From the NCBI RefSeq assembly GCF_900637055.1, contig NZ_LR134338.1, positions 3,792,001-3,856,000 on the forward strand: a stretch of DNA of 64,000 nucleotides, in the 5' to 3' direction. The translations under genes and the position numbers were made by a program. Each line of letters starts with the position of its first letter. The stretch's first letter is position 1. This DNA is from Brevibacillus brevis (GTDB taxonomy: Bacteria > Bacillota > Bacilli > Brevibacillales > Brevibacillaceae). The notes below the pieces were generated by a model that was not told the origin of the DNA, made no database searches, and worked only from the letters and a program-made list of their open reading frames with translations. This document shows, one piece after another, positions 15,319-24,092 of the stretch.

Positions 15319-16947
15319 TCATGCTTGGGCTTGGAAGGAAATTTGTTTTTTTCTCTCCGTTAGTGTCGGAGACGTGCAATGAATGTCAACGAGTGTCAAC
15401 TGATTTGCGGCAAGCGCCTCCCGCAATACCGGCTCCAGAGCTTGTACCTCTTTGACGACCTTGCCACTGATTCCGCAAGCATGCGCCAATTGTTGAAAAT
15501 CTGGATTCCGTAACTTTACTCCAAAAGGGATGAAGCCCGCCTGACTCATTTTGACCTCTTCTAATCCCAATGTCCCATTGTTCACCACGAGAATCACAAT
15601 TGGCAACTGGAGTTGGGCCGCTGTCAGAAGTTCTGCCAGATTCATTTGCAATCCCCCGTCCCCAGTGACGCAGACGACCTGCTTTTCAGGATAGGTTAGC
15701 TTTGCAGCCACAGCCGCAGGCAACCCGAATCCCATCGTTCGCCACTTCCCGGAAAAGAGTGGGGTCTGTTTTTTCCCACGGAACGCACGATTAAACCAGA
15801 TCGTGTGCTCACCCGTATCCAAGACGATAATCGCATCTTCATTTACTACTCCCCCAAGCGTATGCATCAAGGTTTGTGGCTTTACTTGTTCACTCGCTTG
15901 TTGAATGACTGCTTGCTCTGTCTCCTTGCCAAACTCTCCATGCCAACGCTTGATCTGTTCCTGCCACGCATCGTCCGGTTTGCGCGATTGCAAGCGTCTC
16001 ATCCAGATAGGCAGGACATCGTCCAATTCAGCTGTGACAGACTGGAGGTAGGGATGTGCATGTATCGATCCAGGCTGATGATCTACTTGAATGACGGACA
16101 GCTTCTTTGGCAAAAAAGCGCGAGGGAACCAGCTCGCTCCGAAAATCAGCAACAAATCTGCTTCCGCTAAGGCATGCAAAGCTGTTTCGCTGCCCCCCTC
16201 TCCCCATCCGCCGATCACAAGTGGATGGGATTCATCTACCGCCCCTTTTGCTCCGAGCGACAGCAACACACCTGCCCCTAGCTGTTCCGCTAGCTTTACA
16301 CACGAATCCGCCGACTTGCGAGCACCGATTCCAAGCAGTATGAGAGGCTTTTGCGACTTCGCAACCTGCTCGCAAGCCAGCTCGATCTCCATCCGGTCAG
16401 GATAAATGGCATGTGGAATGCGTGGGAGTGCTGCAAGGACAGCATCTGAAGTCGTTTGGGTAAAGACGTCCTTGCAAATGGCGAGATGTGTCACTCCTTT
16501 TTGCTGCATAGCCATGACAAATGCTTTGTGCAAAGCACTTTGGATTGCATCTGGATGCGTAATCGTCGTCGAATAAAAACTGATGGGACGTATCATGTCC
16601 TCTTGTGAGAGAAATTGCTTGTACGCGCCACCCAGCTTGTATGTCTCCACTTGACCTGTAATCGCAATGACAGGTGCGCGATCCGTATGCGCATCTGCCA
16701 GTCCATTCAGCAGATTGACGAAACCCGGCCCCATCGTTGCAGTACAAACAGCCGGATTTCCCGTCAGTTTTGCTTCCGCACTTGCCATCATGGCCGCAGC
16801 AGATTCATGCTTGCAGGCAATGTATGGAATGTCGGATTGCTTCGCGATCTGATCCAGCCAGGCAAAGATTCCGTCACCTGCCACCCCGTATATTCGTTTT
16901 ACTCCCCATCTAATCAATTGTTCCGTCAAATATTGCGCGACCTGCAT
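15319..16947 (-). CDS. Thiamine pyrophosphate-dependent enzyme (pyruvate oxidase / acetolactate synthase-like)
   Basis: A 542-residue protein with the three domains of the POX/AHAS family. The N-terminal PYR domain has the catalytic Glu in CKHESAAAMMASAEAKLTG. The middle domain (about 180-320) is reduced. The C-terminal PP domain carries the TPP/Mg motif beginning TGDGGLQMNLAELL and ending VVNNGTLG. The substrate is probably pyruvate, as in B. subtilis YdaP, but quinone- or oxygen-dependence cannot be told from sequence. ATG 16947 has GAAGGGGAAG upstream; the longer frame to 17052 runs into the divergent promoter. Confidence 0.88.
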   Translation of the reverse strand: MQVAQYLTEQLIRWGVKRIYGVAGDGIFAWLDQIAKQSDIPYIACKHESAAAMMASAEAKLTGNPAVCTATMGPGFVNLLNGLADAHTDRAPVIAITGQVETYKLGGAYKQFLSQEDMIRPISFYSTTITHPDAIQSALHKAFVMAMQQKGVTHLAICKDVFTQTTSDAVLAALPRIPHAIYPDRMEIELACEQVAKSQKPLILLGIGARKSADSCVKLAEQLGAGVLLSLGAKGAVDESHPLVIGGWGEGGSETALHALAEADLLLIFGASWFPRAFLPKKLSVIQVDHQPGSIHAHPYLQSVTAELDDVLPIWMRRLQSRKPDDAWQEQIKRWHGEFGKETEQAVIQQASEQVKPQTLMHTLGGVVNEDAIIVLDTGEHTIWFNRAFRGKKQTPLFSGKWRTMGFGLPAAVAAKLTYPEKQVVCVTGDGGLQMNLAELLTAAQLQLPIVILVVNNGTLGLEEVKMSQAGFIPFGVKLRNPDFQQLAHACGISGKVVKEVQALEPVLREALAANQLTLVDIHCTSPTLTERKKQISFQAQA

Positions 16948-17095
16948 CAAATCTTCCCCTTCCAGGACAAAGTGCACATACATTACTCGTAGTCTACGCA
17001 TTCTCCAATATTTTACTATGGCCAAAATGACGGAAGTTGGAGAACCTAACAATAATCAACTGATATTCAAATCCATACCCGAAGGAGGGTAAGAA

Positions 17096-17854
17096 ATGAA
17101 ACAGCCTGTCAAATGGCTGCTAGCTGTAGTAGTATTCGCACTTCTGGTTACGACTGCGGTTATGGTATCTCCCTTGCGCTCGGATGCATTCAGTAAGCAG
17201 ATCGTCAAAGTAGGGGCAGAAGGCTCAGACGTGCGTGAAATGCAGTATCGCTTGAAGCACCTTGGATTTTATACAGGAAAAGTAGACGGCGTATTCGGAT
17301 GGCGTTCTTATTGGGCGTTGCGTAACTTTCAGTATGAGTTTGGCTTAACCGTTGACGGTGTCCTCGGGGCGCAGACAAAAGTAAAGCTGTACAACGCAAC
17401 GAAAAATTATAAGCCCACGGCTACTGATCTCGGGGTGCCACAAACCGCTGCACCTGCACCATCGAAGCCTTCTAAGCCTACCTATCACGCAGCCGGGGTA
17501 TCGGAGAACGACCTGCGCTTAATGGCGAATGCCGTTTACGGAGAGGCGCGTGGAGAGCCTTACATTGGCCAAGTGGCAGTAGCGGCTGTTATTCTAAACC
17601 GGACGAAAAACCCGGCCTTTCCCAATACACCAGCAGGCGTTATCTTCGAACCTCGTGCCTTTACAGCTGTGGCGGATGGTCAGATTTGGCTGACACCGAA
17701 CGAACAGGCAAAAAAAGCAGTGAATGACGCGCTCAAAGGGTGGGACCCATCAGACGGAGCCATTTATTATTTCAACCCGGATACTGCTACATCCGGTTGG
17801 ATTTGGAGCCGCCCTCAAATCAAAAAGATCGGCAGACACATTTTTTGCCGCTAG
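17096..17854 (+). CDS. sleB: Spore cortex-lytic enzyme SleB
   Basis: A 252-residue secreted protein: an N-terminal signal/anchor (residues 8-27), a PG_binding_1 domain (about 38-95, GSDVREMQYRLKHLGFYTG and GLTVDGVLGAQT), a Pro/Ala linker, and a C-terminal SleB hydrolase_2 domain (about 138-252) with LMANAVYGEARGEPYIGQVA, whose Glu in YGEARGE is the likely catalytic residue. SleB is a lytic transglycosylase that opens muramic-lactam cortex during germination. In Bacillus the partner gene ypeB follows sleB; here it does not. AAGGAGG precedes the ATG. Confidence 0.93.
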   Translation: MKQPVKWLLAVVVFALLVTTAVMVSPLRSDAFSKQIVKVGAEGSDVREMQYRLKHLGFYTGKVDGVFGWRSYWALRNFQYEFGLTVDGVLGAQTKVKLYNATKNYKPTATDLGVPQTAAPAPSKPSKPTYHAAGVSENDLRLMANAVYGEARGEPYIGQVAVAAVILNRTKNPAFPNTPAGVIFEPRAFTAVADGQIWLTPNEQAKKAVNDALKGWDPSDGAIYYFNPDTATSGWIWSRPQIKKIGRHIFCR

Positions 17855-17861
17855 CTTTCCA

Positions 17862-17900
17862 TAAAAAAACAGGCACGACAGTGAACTGCGTGCCTGTTTT
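17862..17900 (+). terminator. Terminator of sleB
   Basis: AAAAACAGGCACG and CGTGCCTGTTTT form a long stem with a 12-base loop, symmetrical enough to serve the convergent gene as well. Confidence 0.85.
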
Positions 17901-17912
17901 CCTATTCTCGTC

Positions 17913-18173
17913 TCATTTTGAACGTTGTGATTGCATATGCTGGGCCATTTTGACGAATCGCTCTTCCGGTTCTGTGGTCCCGCAAACGCCACATTGTATC
18001 ATGTAGCTCTCACCTTTGTACGGCTGGTGAAACATATCGAGCTGTTCTTGATTGAGTTCTGCTACGACTTCGCCTGACTGCGGGTCCAGTCTTATATAGC
18101 GAGGAGTCTGCTCGATGACAGTGAACCTCATCCGATTCGATTTACATGTCGGGCACAACAAAGGCTGGGTCAT
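17913..18173 (-). CDS. Small zinc-ribbon protein
   Basis: An 86-residue protein with two cysteine knuckles, LLCPTCKSN near the N-terminus and IQCGVCGTT near residue 65, which together can bind one Zn2+. The segment between them (FTVIEQTPRYIRLDPQSGEV) is beta-rich. GTGAGGTG lies before the ATG at 18173, preferred over an ATG at 18200. Family and role not recognised. Confidence 0.75.
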   Translation of the reverse strand: MTQPLLCPTCKSNRMRFTVIEQTPRYIRLDPQSGEVVAELNQEQLDMFHQPYKGESYMIQCGVCGTTEPEERFVKMAQHMQSQRSK

Positions 18174-18275
18174 AAAAAACACCTCACTTTTCTTGTTCAT
18201 GGTTAGTTTTGTCCAGAACAGGAACTCTATACCTATGAGGTACTAGGGATGAGTAAAAATTGCTGAGGTGATGAT

Positions 18276-19319
18276 ATGAACTTGAAACTCTTTTTCTCAT
18301 TAGTAGGCGGGAGCATGCTATTAGCTCTTTACGCCCACTATTTTTCTGGTAATGAAATGCTCCAATTCGTCACGTCTTCACTTGCCATCATTTTTTTGGC
18401 GGCTTGGCTCGGAAAATCGACAGAGAGTGTCGCCCATTATGCTGGGGACCGAATCGGCGGCTTTCTTAATGCTACCTTCGGAAATGCCGCCGAACTCATT
18501 ATTGCTTTTTTTCTGGTGAAAGAAGGCTTGTTCGATATGGTCAAAGCCTCTATTACGGGTGCGATCATCGGAAATATGCTGTTGGTTCTTGGCTTGAGCA
18601 CGTTACTAGGCGGTCTCAAGTACAAGGAACAAACCTTCAATAGCAGGCTGGCAAGTCACAATGCTTCCCTGATGACACTCGCGATCGTTGCTTTGTTCAT
18701 ACCGGCAGTCTTTATGTTTGAGCTGCCTATGATCAAGGTGGAGATCATCAGCATCGTCATCGCCAGCCTGCTCATCATTGCCTACGTTTTGTGGCTCATC
18801 TTTTCGATGATTACCCACAGCGATTTTTTATCGGATATCGAGCCGCAAGAAAGTGATGCGGTATGGTCGAAGGGTGTCTCTCTCCTGATGCTTGCTGTCT
18901 CCACCTTTTTCGTGGCCGTTGTCTCGGAATGGCTGGTAGAGGGAGTACACCATGTATCCGAAACGTTAGGGTGGTCGGAGTTATTCGTCGGTGCTTTTGT
19001 AATTGCGATCATCGGGAATGCCGCAGAGCACAGCGCTGCCTTGCTTTTGGCACTAAAAGGACGCATCGGTGCAGCAGTCGAGATTGCGATCGGCTCTAGC
19101 TTGCAGATTGCCTTGTTCGTAGCCCCTACTCTCGTCATCATCAGTCTCTTGCTGGGCAACCCTATGAACATCGTGTTCACTACCTTTGAATTGGCTGCGA
19201 TCGGCGTTGCTACCTTTATTACGATTTCCATCACGCGGGATGGCGCTACAAACTGGTTTGAAGGCGTACTTCTGTTGACGGTGTATATTATTTTGGGTAC
19301 GGTCTTTTTCTTCGCGTAA
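18276..19319 (+). CDS. Ca2+/H+ antiporter (CaCA/CAX family, ChaA-like)
   Basis: A 347-residue membrane protein of about 10-11 helices with the two inverted alpha repeats of the family: [15 protein letters not shown] (about 65-79) and [17 protein letters not shown] (about 243-259). The Glu in each GNAAE is the ion ligand in CAX structures. The helices are separated by a short acidic loop ([12 protein letters not shown]). It should export Ca2+, or Na+/K+, for protons, like B. subtilis ChaA (YfkE). GAGGTGAT precedes the ATG. Confidence 0.92.
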   Translation: MNLKLFFSLVGGSMLLALYAHYFSGNEMLQFVTSSLAIIFLAAWLGKSTESVAHYAGDRIGGFLNATFGNAAELIIAFFLVKEGLFDMVKASITGAIIGNMLLVLGLSTLLGGLKYKEQTFNSRLASHNASLMTLAIVALFIPAVFMFELPMIKVEIISIVIASLLIIAYVLWLIFSMITHSDFLSDIEPQESDAVWSKGVSLLMLAVSTFFVAVVSEWLVEGVHHVSETLGWSELFVGAFVIAIIGNAAEHSAALLLALKGRIGAAVEIAIGSSLQIALFVAPTLVIISLLLGNPMNIVFTTFELAAIGVATFITISITRDGATNWFEGVLLLTVYIILGTVFFFA

Positions 19320-19331
19320 GTCTCTTTCACA

Positions 19332-19372
19332 AAAGAAAGGCTCCGCCATTTTATGTGGCGAAGCCTTTCTTT
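19332..19372. terminator. Bidirectional terminator
   Basis: AAGAAAGGCT..GCCA with TGGC..AGCCTTTCTT, flanked by A and T runs. It lies between the convergent antiporter and amino-acid transporter genes. Confidence 0.85.
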
Positions 19373-19374
19373 TC

Positions 19375-20709
19375 TTACCATATACCCAGCATTTGCAGGA
19401 AAACTGCGAGAATCGCGATAGGTGCTACATATTTAATCAGGAGGAGCCAAATGATAAACAGGCGTTTGCCCAGAGAAGTATGTGCTCCCAGTTCATTTAT
19501 CAATGTCTCACGCTTCATTTTCAAAGGAACGAAGATCGAAATGAGCAGCGCTCCAAGCGGCATCAAGATATTGCTGACCAAAAAGTCCATCGCATCAAAG
19601 ATAGACTTGCCGAACAGCGTAACCTCGCTCCATACGCCGAATGACAAAGCCGACGGAACACCGACGATAAAAATCAACAGACCAATCACCCAAGCGAGAC
19701 GCTTGCGCTTTGTTTCGTCCCCCTTTGCAAGAGATGCAACGATAATTTCCATCATCGAAAAAGCCGAAGTCAATGTTGCGAAAAGGAATAGAGCCAAAAA
19801 GATTAACAGAAAAATACTACCGAAGGCAATTTGTTCAAACACAGAAGGCAGTACGATAAACAGTAATCCCGGCCCTGCTGTTGGCTCTACTCCAAGGGAG
19901 AAGACTGCAGGGAAAATCGCCAAACCGGCAAACAGCGATACGAGCAGATTCAAACTGACAATCGATCCGGCAGAACGAACCAGACTTTCGTTTTTGGCAA
20001 GGTACGAGCTGTACGTAACCATGACGGACACCCCGACGCTCAACGCGAAAAAGGATTGGCCCAACGCATACAGGATCGATTCAGCAGTCAGCTTGGAAAA
20101 ATCAGGACGCAGAAAGAAGGAAACACCCTCCATCGCCCCATCCAGCGTCAAGGAACGAACCATCAATACCATGAATAAAAGGAACAAACCAGGCATCATG
20201 TACTTGTTAGCGGACTCAATTCCACTCTGTACGCCTCTCGCTACTACCCATGCGGTAATGAGCATGAAAACCAACTGGGCAACTACTGCACTAACAGGAT
20301 CACCGATTACGTCACCAAATACTTTATCATAAGCTGGCCCTTGCAATTGACCTGTAAAGCCGCGAAGCAGATAACTAAGAATCCAGCCTCCCACCACACT
20401 GTAAAAGGACAAGAGCAAGAAGCAAGTGATCACCCCAAGGCGACCAATCCAATGCCAGAGTGACCCGGGCGCAATTGTTTGATACGCACTGATCGCCTCT
20501 TTTTGTGTACTGCGTCCGATTGTGAATTCTCCCAGCAACAACGGAAGACCAATTGCTAGCGTAAAGATGATGAATAGCAGAAAGAACGCTCCACCACCGC
20601 TCGTTCCGACCATATAAGGAAATTTCCAAATGGCCCCCAGTCCGATCGCCGAGCCTGCTGCTGCCAAGATGAAGCCGAGCCTGCTCGTCCATTGTTCGGC
20701 TTGTTTCAT
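19375..20709 (-). CDS. Sodium-dependent amino-acid transporter (NSS/SNF family)
   Basis: A 444-residue membrane protein with the LeuT-fold NSS signature in helix 1 ([20 protein letters not shown]), where main chain and side chains bind Na+ and substrate. About 11-12 helices are visible. The ATG at 20709 is eight bases after GGAGGG. Two tandem T-box leaders, both with UUC specifiers, precede it, so it should be made when tRNA-Phe is uncharged; phenylalanine or a related aromatic amino acid is therefore the likely substrate (inference). Similar to B. subtilis YocR/YhdH in family. Confidence 0.9.
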   Translation of the reverse strand: MKQAEQWTSRLGFILAAAGSAIGLGAIWKFPYMVGTSGGGAFFLLFIIFTLAIGLPLLLGEFTIGRSTQKEAISAYQTIAPGSLWHWIGRLGVITCFLLLSFYSVVGGWILSYLLRGFTGQLQGPAYDKVFGDVIGDPVSAVVAQLVFMLITAWVVARGVQSGIESANKYMMPGLFLLFMVLMVRSLTLDGAMEGVSFFLRPDFSKLTAESILYALGQSFFALSVGVSVMVTYSSYLAKNESLVRSAGSIVSLNLLVSLFAGLAIFPAVFSLGVEPTAGPGLLFIVLPSVFEQIAFGSIFLLIFLALFLFATLTSAFSMMEIIVASLAKGDETKRKRLAWVIGLLIFIVGVPSALSFGVWSEVTLFGKSIFDAMDFLVSNILMPLGALLISIFVPLKMKRETLINELGAHTSLGKRLFIIWLLLIKYVAPIAILAVFLQMLGIW

Positions 20710-20755
20710 AGTTTTCACCCTCCAAAGTTATTCTTTTCATGCTCAAAAATGGATA

Positions 20756-21004
20756 CAAAAAAACCCGCCCCATAAAGGGACGAGTTACTTACTTCTCGCG
20801 GTACCACCCTACTTAGACATCCCTTACAGGCGATGCCTCGCTTCGTCATTGATAACGGGTATGACCCGGACTCTCCTACTGGCGGCGCCTGCGTTCAGAG
20901 GTCAGCTCAAGAGTGAATTCAACGGGGCTTACATCAGGCTGCTCTCAATCTATGGCAGCCTTCCCTGTCATGCAGCAGGTCCGTTTACTAGTCTCTTTCC
21001 TTGC
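20756..21004 (-). ncRNA. T-box leader, proximal copy, UUC (Phe) specifier
   Basis: Minus-strand leader with the stem I AGTA motif (ACTAGTAAACGG), a GAA-TTC specifier loop at 20920-20915, a stem II/III region, the antiterminator T-box sequence AGGGTGGTACCGCG at 20810-20797, and a terminator (ACTCGTCCC, loop, GGGCGGGT, T run) ending about 20756. Uncharged tRNA pairing at the specifier and the TGG bulge should allow read-through into the transporter. Confidence 0.93.
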
Positions 21005-21043
21005 TTGTTTCTATGATTCGGTTATTGAGCGTCTCCCGAAAAT

Positions 21044-21294
21044 AAAAAAACCCGTCCAAAAAAGGGACGAGTTATTCGCGGTACCACCCTGATTAAGTGC
21101 ACGGGATACAAAAATCCCCTTCACACTTCTCTCCATCATTGATAACGGGAATGACCCGATTCCTCCTACTAGGCAAAAAGCCATTAAGAGGGCTGCTCAG
21201 GAGGGAATTCTACGGGGCGCGCTTCAAAGCTGCTTACAGTCTAAGGCAGCTTCTCCCTGACAAGCGGTGATTCCGCATACTAGTCTCCGTCATC
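21044..21294 (-). ncRNA. T-box leader, distal copy, UUC (Phe) specifier
   Basis: A second complete T-box leader lies directly upstream of the first. It has ACTAGTATGCGG, the specifier GAATTC at 21210-21205 (TTC read at 21207-21205), AGGGTGGTACCGCG at 21090-21077, and its own terminator with ACTCGTCCC and GGACGGGT followed by seven T. Transcription must pass two tRNA checks in series. Confidence 0.93.
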
Positions 21295-21315
21295 GCATTT
21301 CAAAATTAATAAAAA

Positions 21316-21345
21316 ATTATAGAATTTAATTTAATATAAATACAA
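21316..21345 (-). promoter_or_regulatory. Sigma-A promoter of the T-box operon
   Basis: Minus strand -35 TTGTAT (21345-21340), 18-base spacer, -10 TATAAT (21321-21316). It starts transcription shortly before the distal T-box. Confidence 0.75.
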
Positions 21346-21378
21346 GAAATAGGCAAGTGTTTTTTCTTTCAACAAAAT

Positions 21379-21411
21379 GAAAAGCGAGGATGATCGCCGC
21401 TCTCCTCGCCT
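21379..21411 (-). terminator. Terminator of ylaN
   Basis: Minus-strand stem GGCGAGGA with TCCTCGCT, followed by TTTCATTTT, immediately after the ylaN stop. Confidence 0.75.
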
Positions 21412-21692
21412 TACTTTTGATTAAACAGTTCATGAAGATGGGCTAATTTACGTTCCAATGAACCCATAATTTCTCGACCAATGTCTTCACTAATCAGTCC
21501 CAAGCGGACCGCGTACTCTACTTCACGAGAAAGCCCGAACATTTGGGTATCCAGCACTTCTTCATACAGTGGGCACTGCGGCATGGTCAGGTTTTCCATC
21601 TGTACGTCGATCAGCTTGTAAATTTTGTCGGCGTCTGCTTGAAGCAACGCTAGCGCTTTTTGTTCCAGATCGGGAACCTTAATTTCTGTCAA
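21411..21692 (-). CDS. ylaN: YlaN family protein
   Basis: A 93-residue protein with the near-invariant YlaN core [20 protein letters not shown] followed by [15 protein letters not shown]. YlaN is a small dimeric helical protein of Bacillales and staphylococci; recent work links it to iron and to modulation of Fur. GGAGGGATAGGTT precedes the TTG start at 21692. It is monocistronic. Confidence 0.93.
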   Translation of the reverse strand: MTEIKVPDLEQKALALLQADADKIYKLIDVQMENLTMPQCPLYEEVLDTQMFGLSREVEYAVRLGLISEDIGREIMGSLERKLAHLHELFNQK

Positions 21693-21785
21693 AACCTATC
21701 CCTCCGTTTGCCTCCATCCTTATCATACATAGTACGCGATTCTGGGCCATTTGAAAAGGGGAGAAGACAGATCAACTGCAAGAAG

Positions 21786-22718
21786 CTAAAAGATACCAAG
21801 CTTCCACTCTTTTGAGAGCAGCTCCAACAGCTTGACACCTGCTACCGAATTTCCTTTATCATCCAAAGATGGACCGAACACACCAATGCCCATTCGCTGT
21901 GGCACTGTTGCCATAATACCGCCGGCAACCCCACTTTTCGCGGGGATTCCTACGTCAATCGCAAACTCTCCAGAGGCATTATACATCCCACAAGTCACCA
22001 TGAAGGTCTTGCAGATTCGCGCTACCTCTTCTGGAATCACTCGCTCACCCGTATTCACGAGAATTCCGTCTGCTGCAAGCACCATCCCTAGTGTAGCTAC
22101 TTCCTTTGCTGTCACTTCTATCGAGCAATGGCGAAAATACAAATCAAGCGTCTCTTCTACATCCGTTTCCAGAATGCCGCTGTCCTTTAGAAACCAAGCG
22201 AGGGCACGATTGCGATCAGCCGTTTTCTTTTCAGAACAATAGACAGCCTGATTGATAGAAAGATGAGGATTCCCCGTCATTTTCCGCATTAGAGCCAGGA
22301 CAGCATCTAGCCGTTCGTCCACGTTGGCACCGCGAATCATTCCCGCAACTGCAATGGCGCCTGCATTGATCATCGGGTTCAGTGGTTTATGGGATTCGGT
22401 CGTCTCCAGCTTAATAATCGAATTAAACGGGTCTCCCGTTGGTTCCTTCCCCACATGCCGAAACACGTATTCCTTCCCGTTCTGGCATAAGGCGACGATC
22501 AGAGAGAAAATCTTGGAGATACTTTGCATCGAGAAAGGCACATCTGTATCCCCAGCAGAAAGGATCGTCCCATCGGGCAAGCATACAGCCACTCCCAATT
22601 GATGTGAATCGACTTTTGCCAATTCAGGGATGTAAGACGCTACACTTCCCTTGTGTGTATACTCAAGTGATTGGTTGCGTATTCGCTCCAATTGTTCGGA
22701 CGCTTGTTTCAAATCCAT
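21786..22718 (-). CDS. glsA: Glutaminase (GlsA)
   Basis: A 310-residue serine-dependent glutaminase with the beta-lactamase-like fold. Visible motifs are FSMQSISKIFSL (catalytic Ser-x-x-Lys), NPMINAGAIAVAG, and the C-terminal GIPAKSGVAGGIMATVP. It hydrolyses glutamine to glutamate and ammonia in the cytosol. ATG at 22718 follows GAGGGGT and gives the usual family length; the longer frame to 22784 is unlikely. The next gene upstream on the strand ends 78 bases away. Confidence 0.95.
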   Translation of the reverse strand: MDLKQASEQLERIRNQSLEYTHKGSVASYIPELAKVDSHQLGVAVCLPDGTILSAGDTDVPFSMQSISKIFSLIVALCQNGKEYVFRHVGKEPTGDPFNSIIKLETTESHKPLNPMINAGAIAVAGMIRGANVDERLDAVLALMRKMTGNPHLSINQAVYCSEKKTADRNRALAWFLKDSGILETDVEETLDLYFRHCSIEVTAKEVATLGMVLAADGILVNTGERVIPEEVARICKTFMVTCGMYNASGEFAIDVGIPAKSGVAGGIMATVPQRMGIGVFGPSLDDKGNSVAGVKLLELLSKEWKLGIF

Positions 22719-22796
22719 CGAAAAACCCCTCAGTCTATTACGTCGATGTATATAGATTCGATTGTAGATTTCTACTTGCCCCATGTCAAATTATCC

Positions 22797-23966
22797 CTAC
22801 TTCTGCACGGCGTGCTCCAATCGTTCCATCGCTTCGACTAGAATGGATCTGGGGCAGGCAAAATTGATTCGCATAAACCCTGCACCCTCTCTCCCAAAAG
22901 TCGTACCGTCGTGCAAACCGAGCTTTGCATCCTCGCGAATGAGCTTGTTCAACTCCGCCTGACTACGTCCTAGCTGTCTAAAATCCATCCACCCCAAGTA
23001 TGTCGCTTCCGGAATTGCCATGGATACCCCAGGAATACGAGTCGATAAAAACTCATGCACATAGGCTGCATTCCTACGCAAGTAGATCAACAGTTCTTCC
23101 AGCCATGCTTCTCCATGTTGGTAGGCAGCAATTGTTGCTTCCATCCCAAACAGATTCAGATTCTCATAGCCCATTTTGGATGCTGTGACCTGGAACTCTC
23201 GCAATAACTGCTGATTTTCTGTCATCAAATAAGAGGTGTACAAACCAGCCAAATTAAATGTTTTGGCGGCTGATAGAAAGGTGACGCTCTGGTTGGCCAG
23301 CTCCGGTGCCAGCGAATAGTAAGGCGTATGAACATTTGGCTCATAGACCAAATCCGAATGAATCTCGTCGGCAACCACAATCACGCCATTTTCTACACAC
23401 AATCTTCCCAAGCGCTCCAGCTCTTCTCTGGTCCAAACTCGCCCGATCGGATTATGCGGCGTGCAGAGCAGCATGAGCTTCACCCGCGGGTCGCTCAGCT
23501 TTTGTGCGAGATCATCCCAATTCATTTCATAACGGCCGTCACGCTCCAAGAGTGGGCTGGTGACGACATGACGTCCGCGATTTTCGACTGCATGGTAAAA
23601 AGGATGGTACACAGGCGTCTGGATCAAGACACCATCTCCTGGTGCTGTATAGGCCTCTACCGCTACGTGAATGCCGGGAACGACCCCAGGTATCCCTGTC
23701 ATCCAGCTCACTTCTACCTCTACACCAAATCGCTTGTGTATCCACTCTTTCAAGCTCTGATAAAGGGCATTTGACTTCAACGTGTATCCGTATATCGGAT
23801 GGCTCGCCCGTTTGATCAGTGCCTCTGTGATTTCAGGAGCACAAGCAAAATCCATATCCGCCACCCATAGCGGAAGCATCCCTTCTCCGTTCACTTTTGG
23901 ATTCTGAATCTCCCATTTGACACTATCTGTCCCTCTGCGTTCGATGCGCTGATCAAAATCGTACAC
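22797..23966 (-). CDS. PatB/MalY-type cysteine-S-conjugate beta-lyase (PLP)
   Basis: A 389-residue fold type I PLP enzyme. The Schiff-base lysine is in FLSAAKTFNLAGLYTSYL; CTPHNPIGRVWTREEL and VVADEIHSDLVY supply the Asn and Asp that hold the cofactor. The N-terminus (RRGTDSVKWE) and WVADMDFACAPEI are typical of PatB/MalY, which cleave cystathionine or other cysteine conjugates to pyruvate, ammonia and a thiol. GTG at 23966 follows GGGGAGGG. It may be co-transcribed with glsA. Confidence 0.92.
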   Translation of the reverse strand: MYDFDQRIERRGTDSVKWEIQNPKVNGEGMLPLWVADMDFACAPEITEALIKRASHPIYGYTLKSNALYQSLKEWIHKRFGVEVEVSWMTGIPGVVPGIHVAVEAYTAPGDGVLIQTPVYHPFYHAVENRGRHVVTSPLLERDGRYEMNWDDLAQKLSDPRVKLMLLCTPHNPIGRVWTREELERLGRLCVENGVIVVADEIHSDLVYEPNVHTPYYSLAPELANQSVTFLSAAKTFNLAGLYTSYLMTENQQLLREFQVTASKMGYENLNLFGMEATIAAYQHGEAWLEELLIYLRRNAAYVHEFLSTRIPGVSMAIPEATYLGWMDFRQLGRSQAELNKLIREDAKLGLHDGTTFGREGAGFMRINFACPRSILVEAMERLEHAVQK

Positions 23967-24045
23967 GTTCGTTCCCTCCCCTTAATCCCTTCACATACAT
24001 ACAGAATAAACCGTCTTTTTCCAATTGTCCAAGCTTCTGGTGTAC

Positions 24046-24078
24046 AAAAAAGAGCCGCCCTGATGAGCGACTCTCTTC
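24046..24078 (-). terminator. Terminator of the AbgT gene
   Basis: Minus-strand stem GAGAGTCGC with GGCGGCTCT and a loop of about seven bases, followed by six T. Confidence 0.7.
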
Positions 24079-24092
24079 TTACTATGAATAGA

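Noticed and set aside
14599..15363. Plus-strand open frame of 254 codons
   Set aside because: Overlaps the FtsW-type gene out of frame and then the Asp23 gene in antisense; no start signal.
19355..20332. Plus-strand open frame of 325 codons
   Set aside because: It is antisense to the sodium-dependent transporter, has no ribosome binding site and shows no protein-family pattern.
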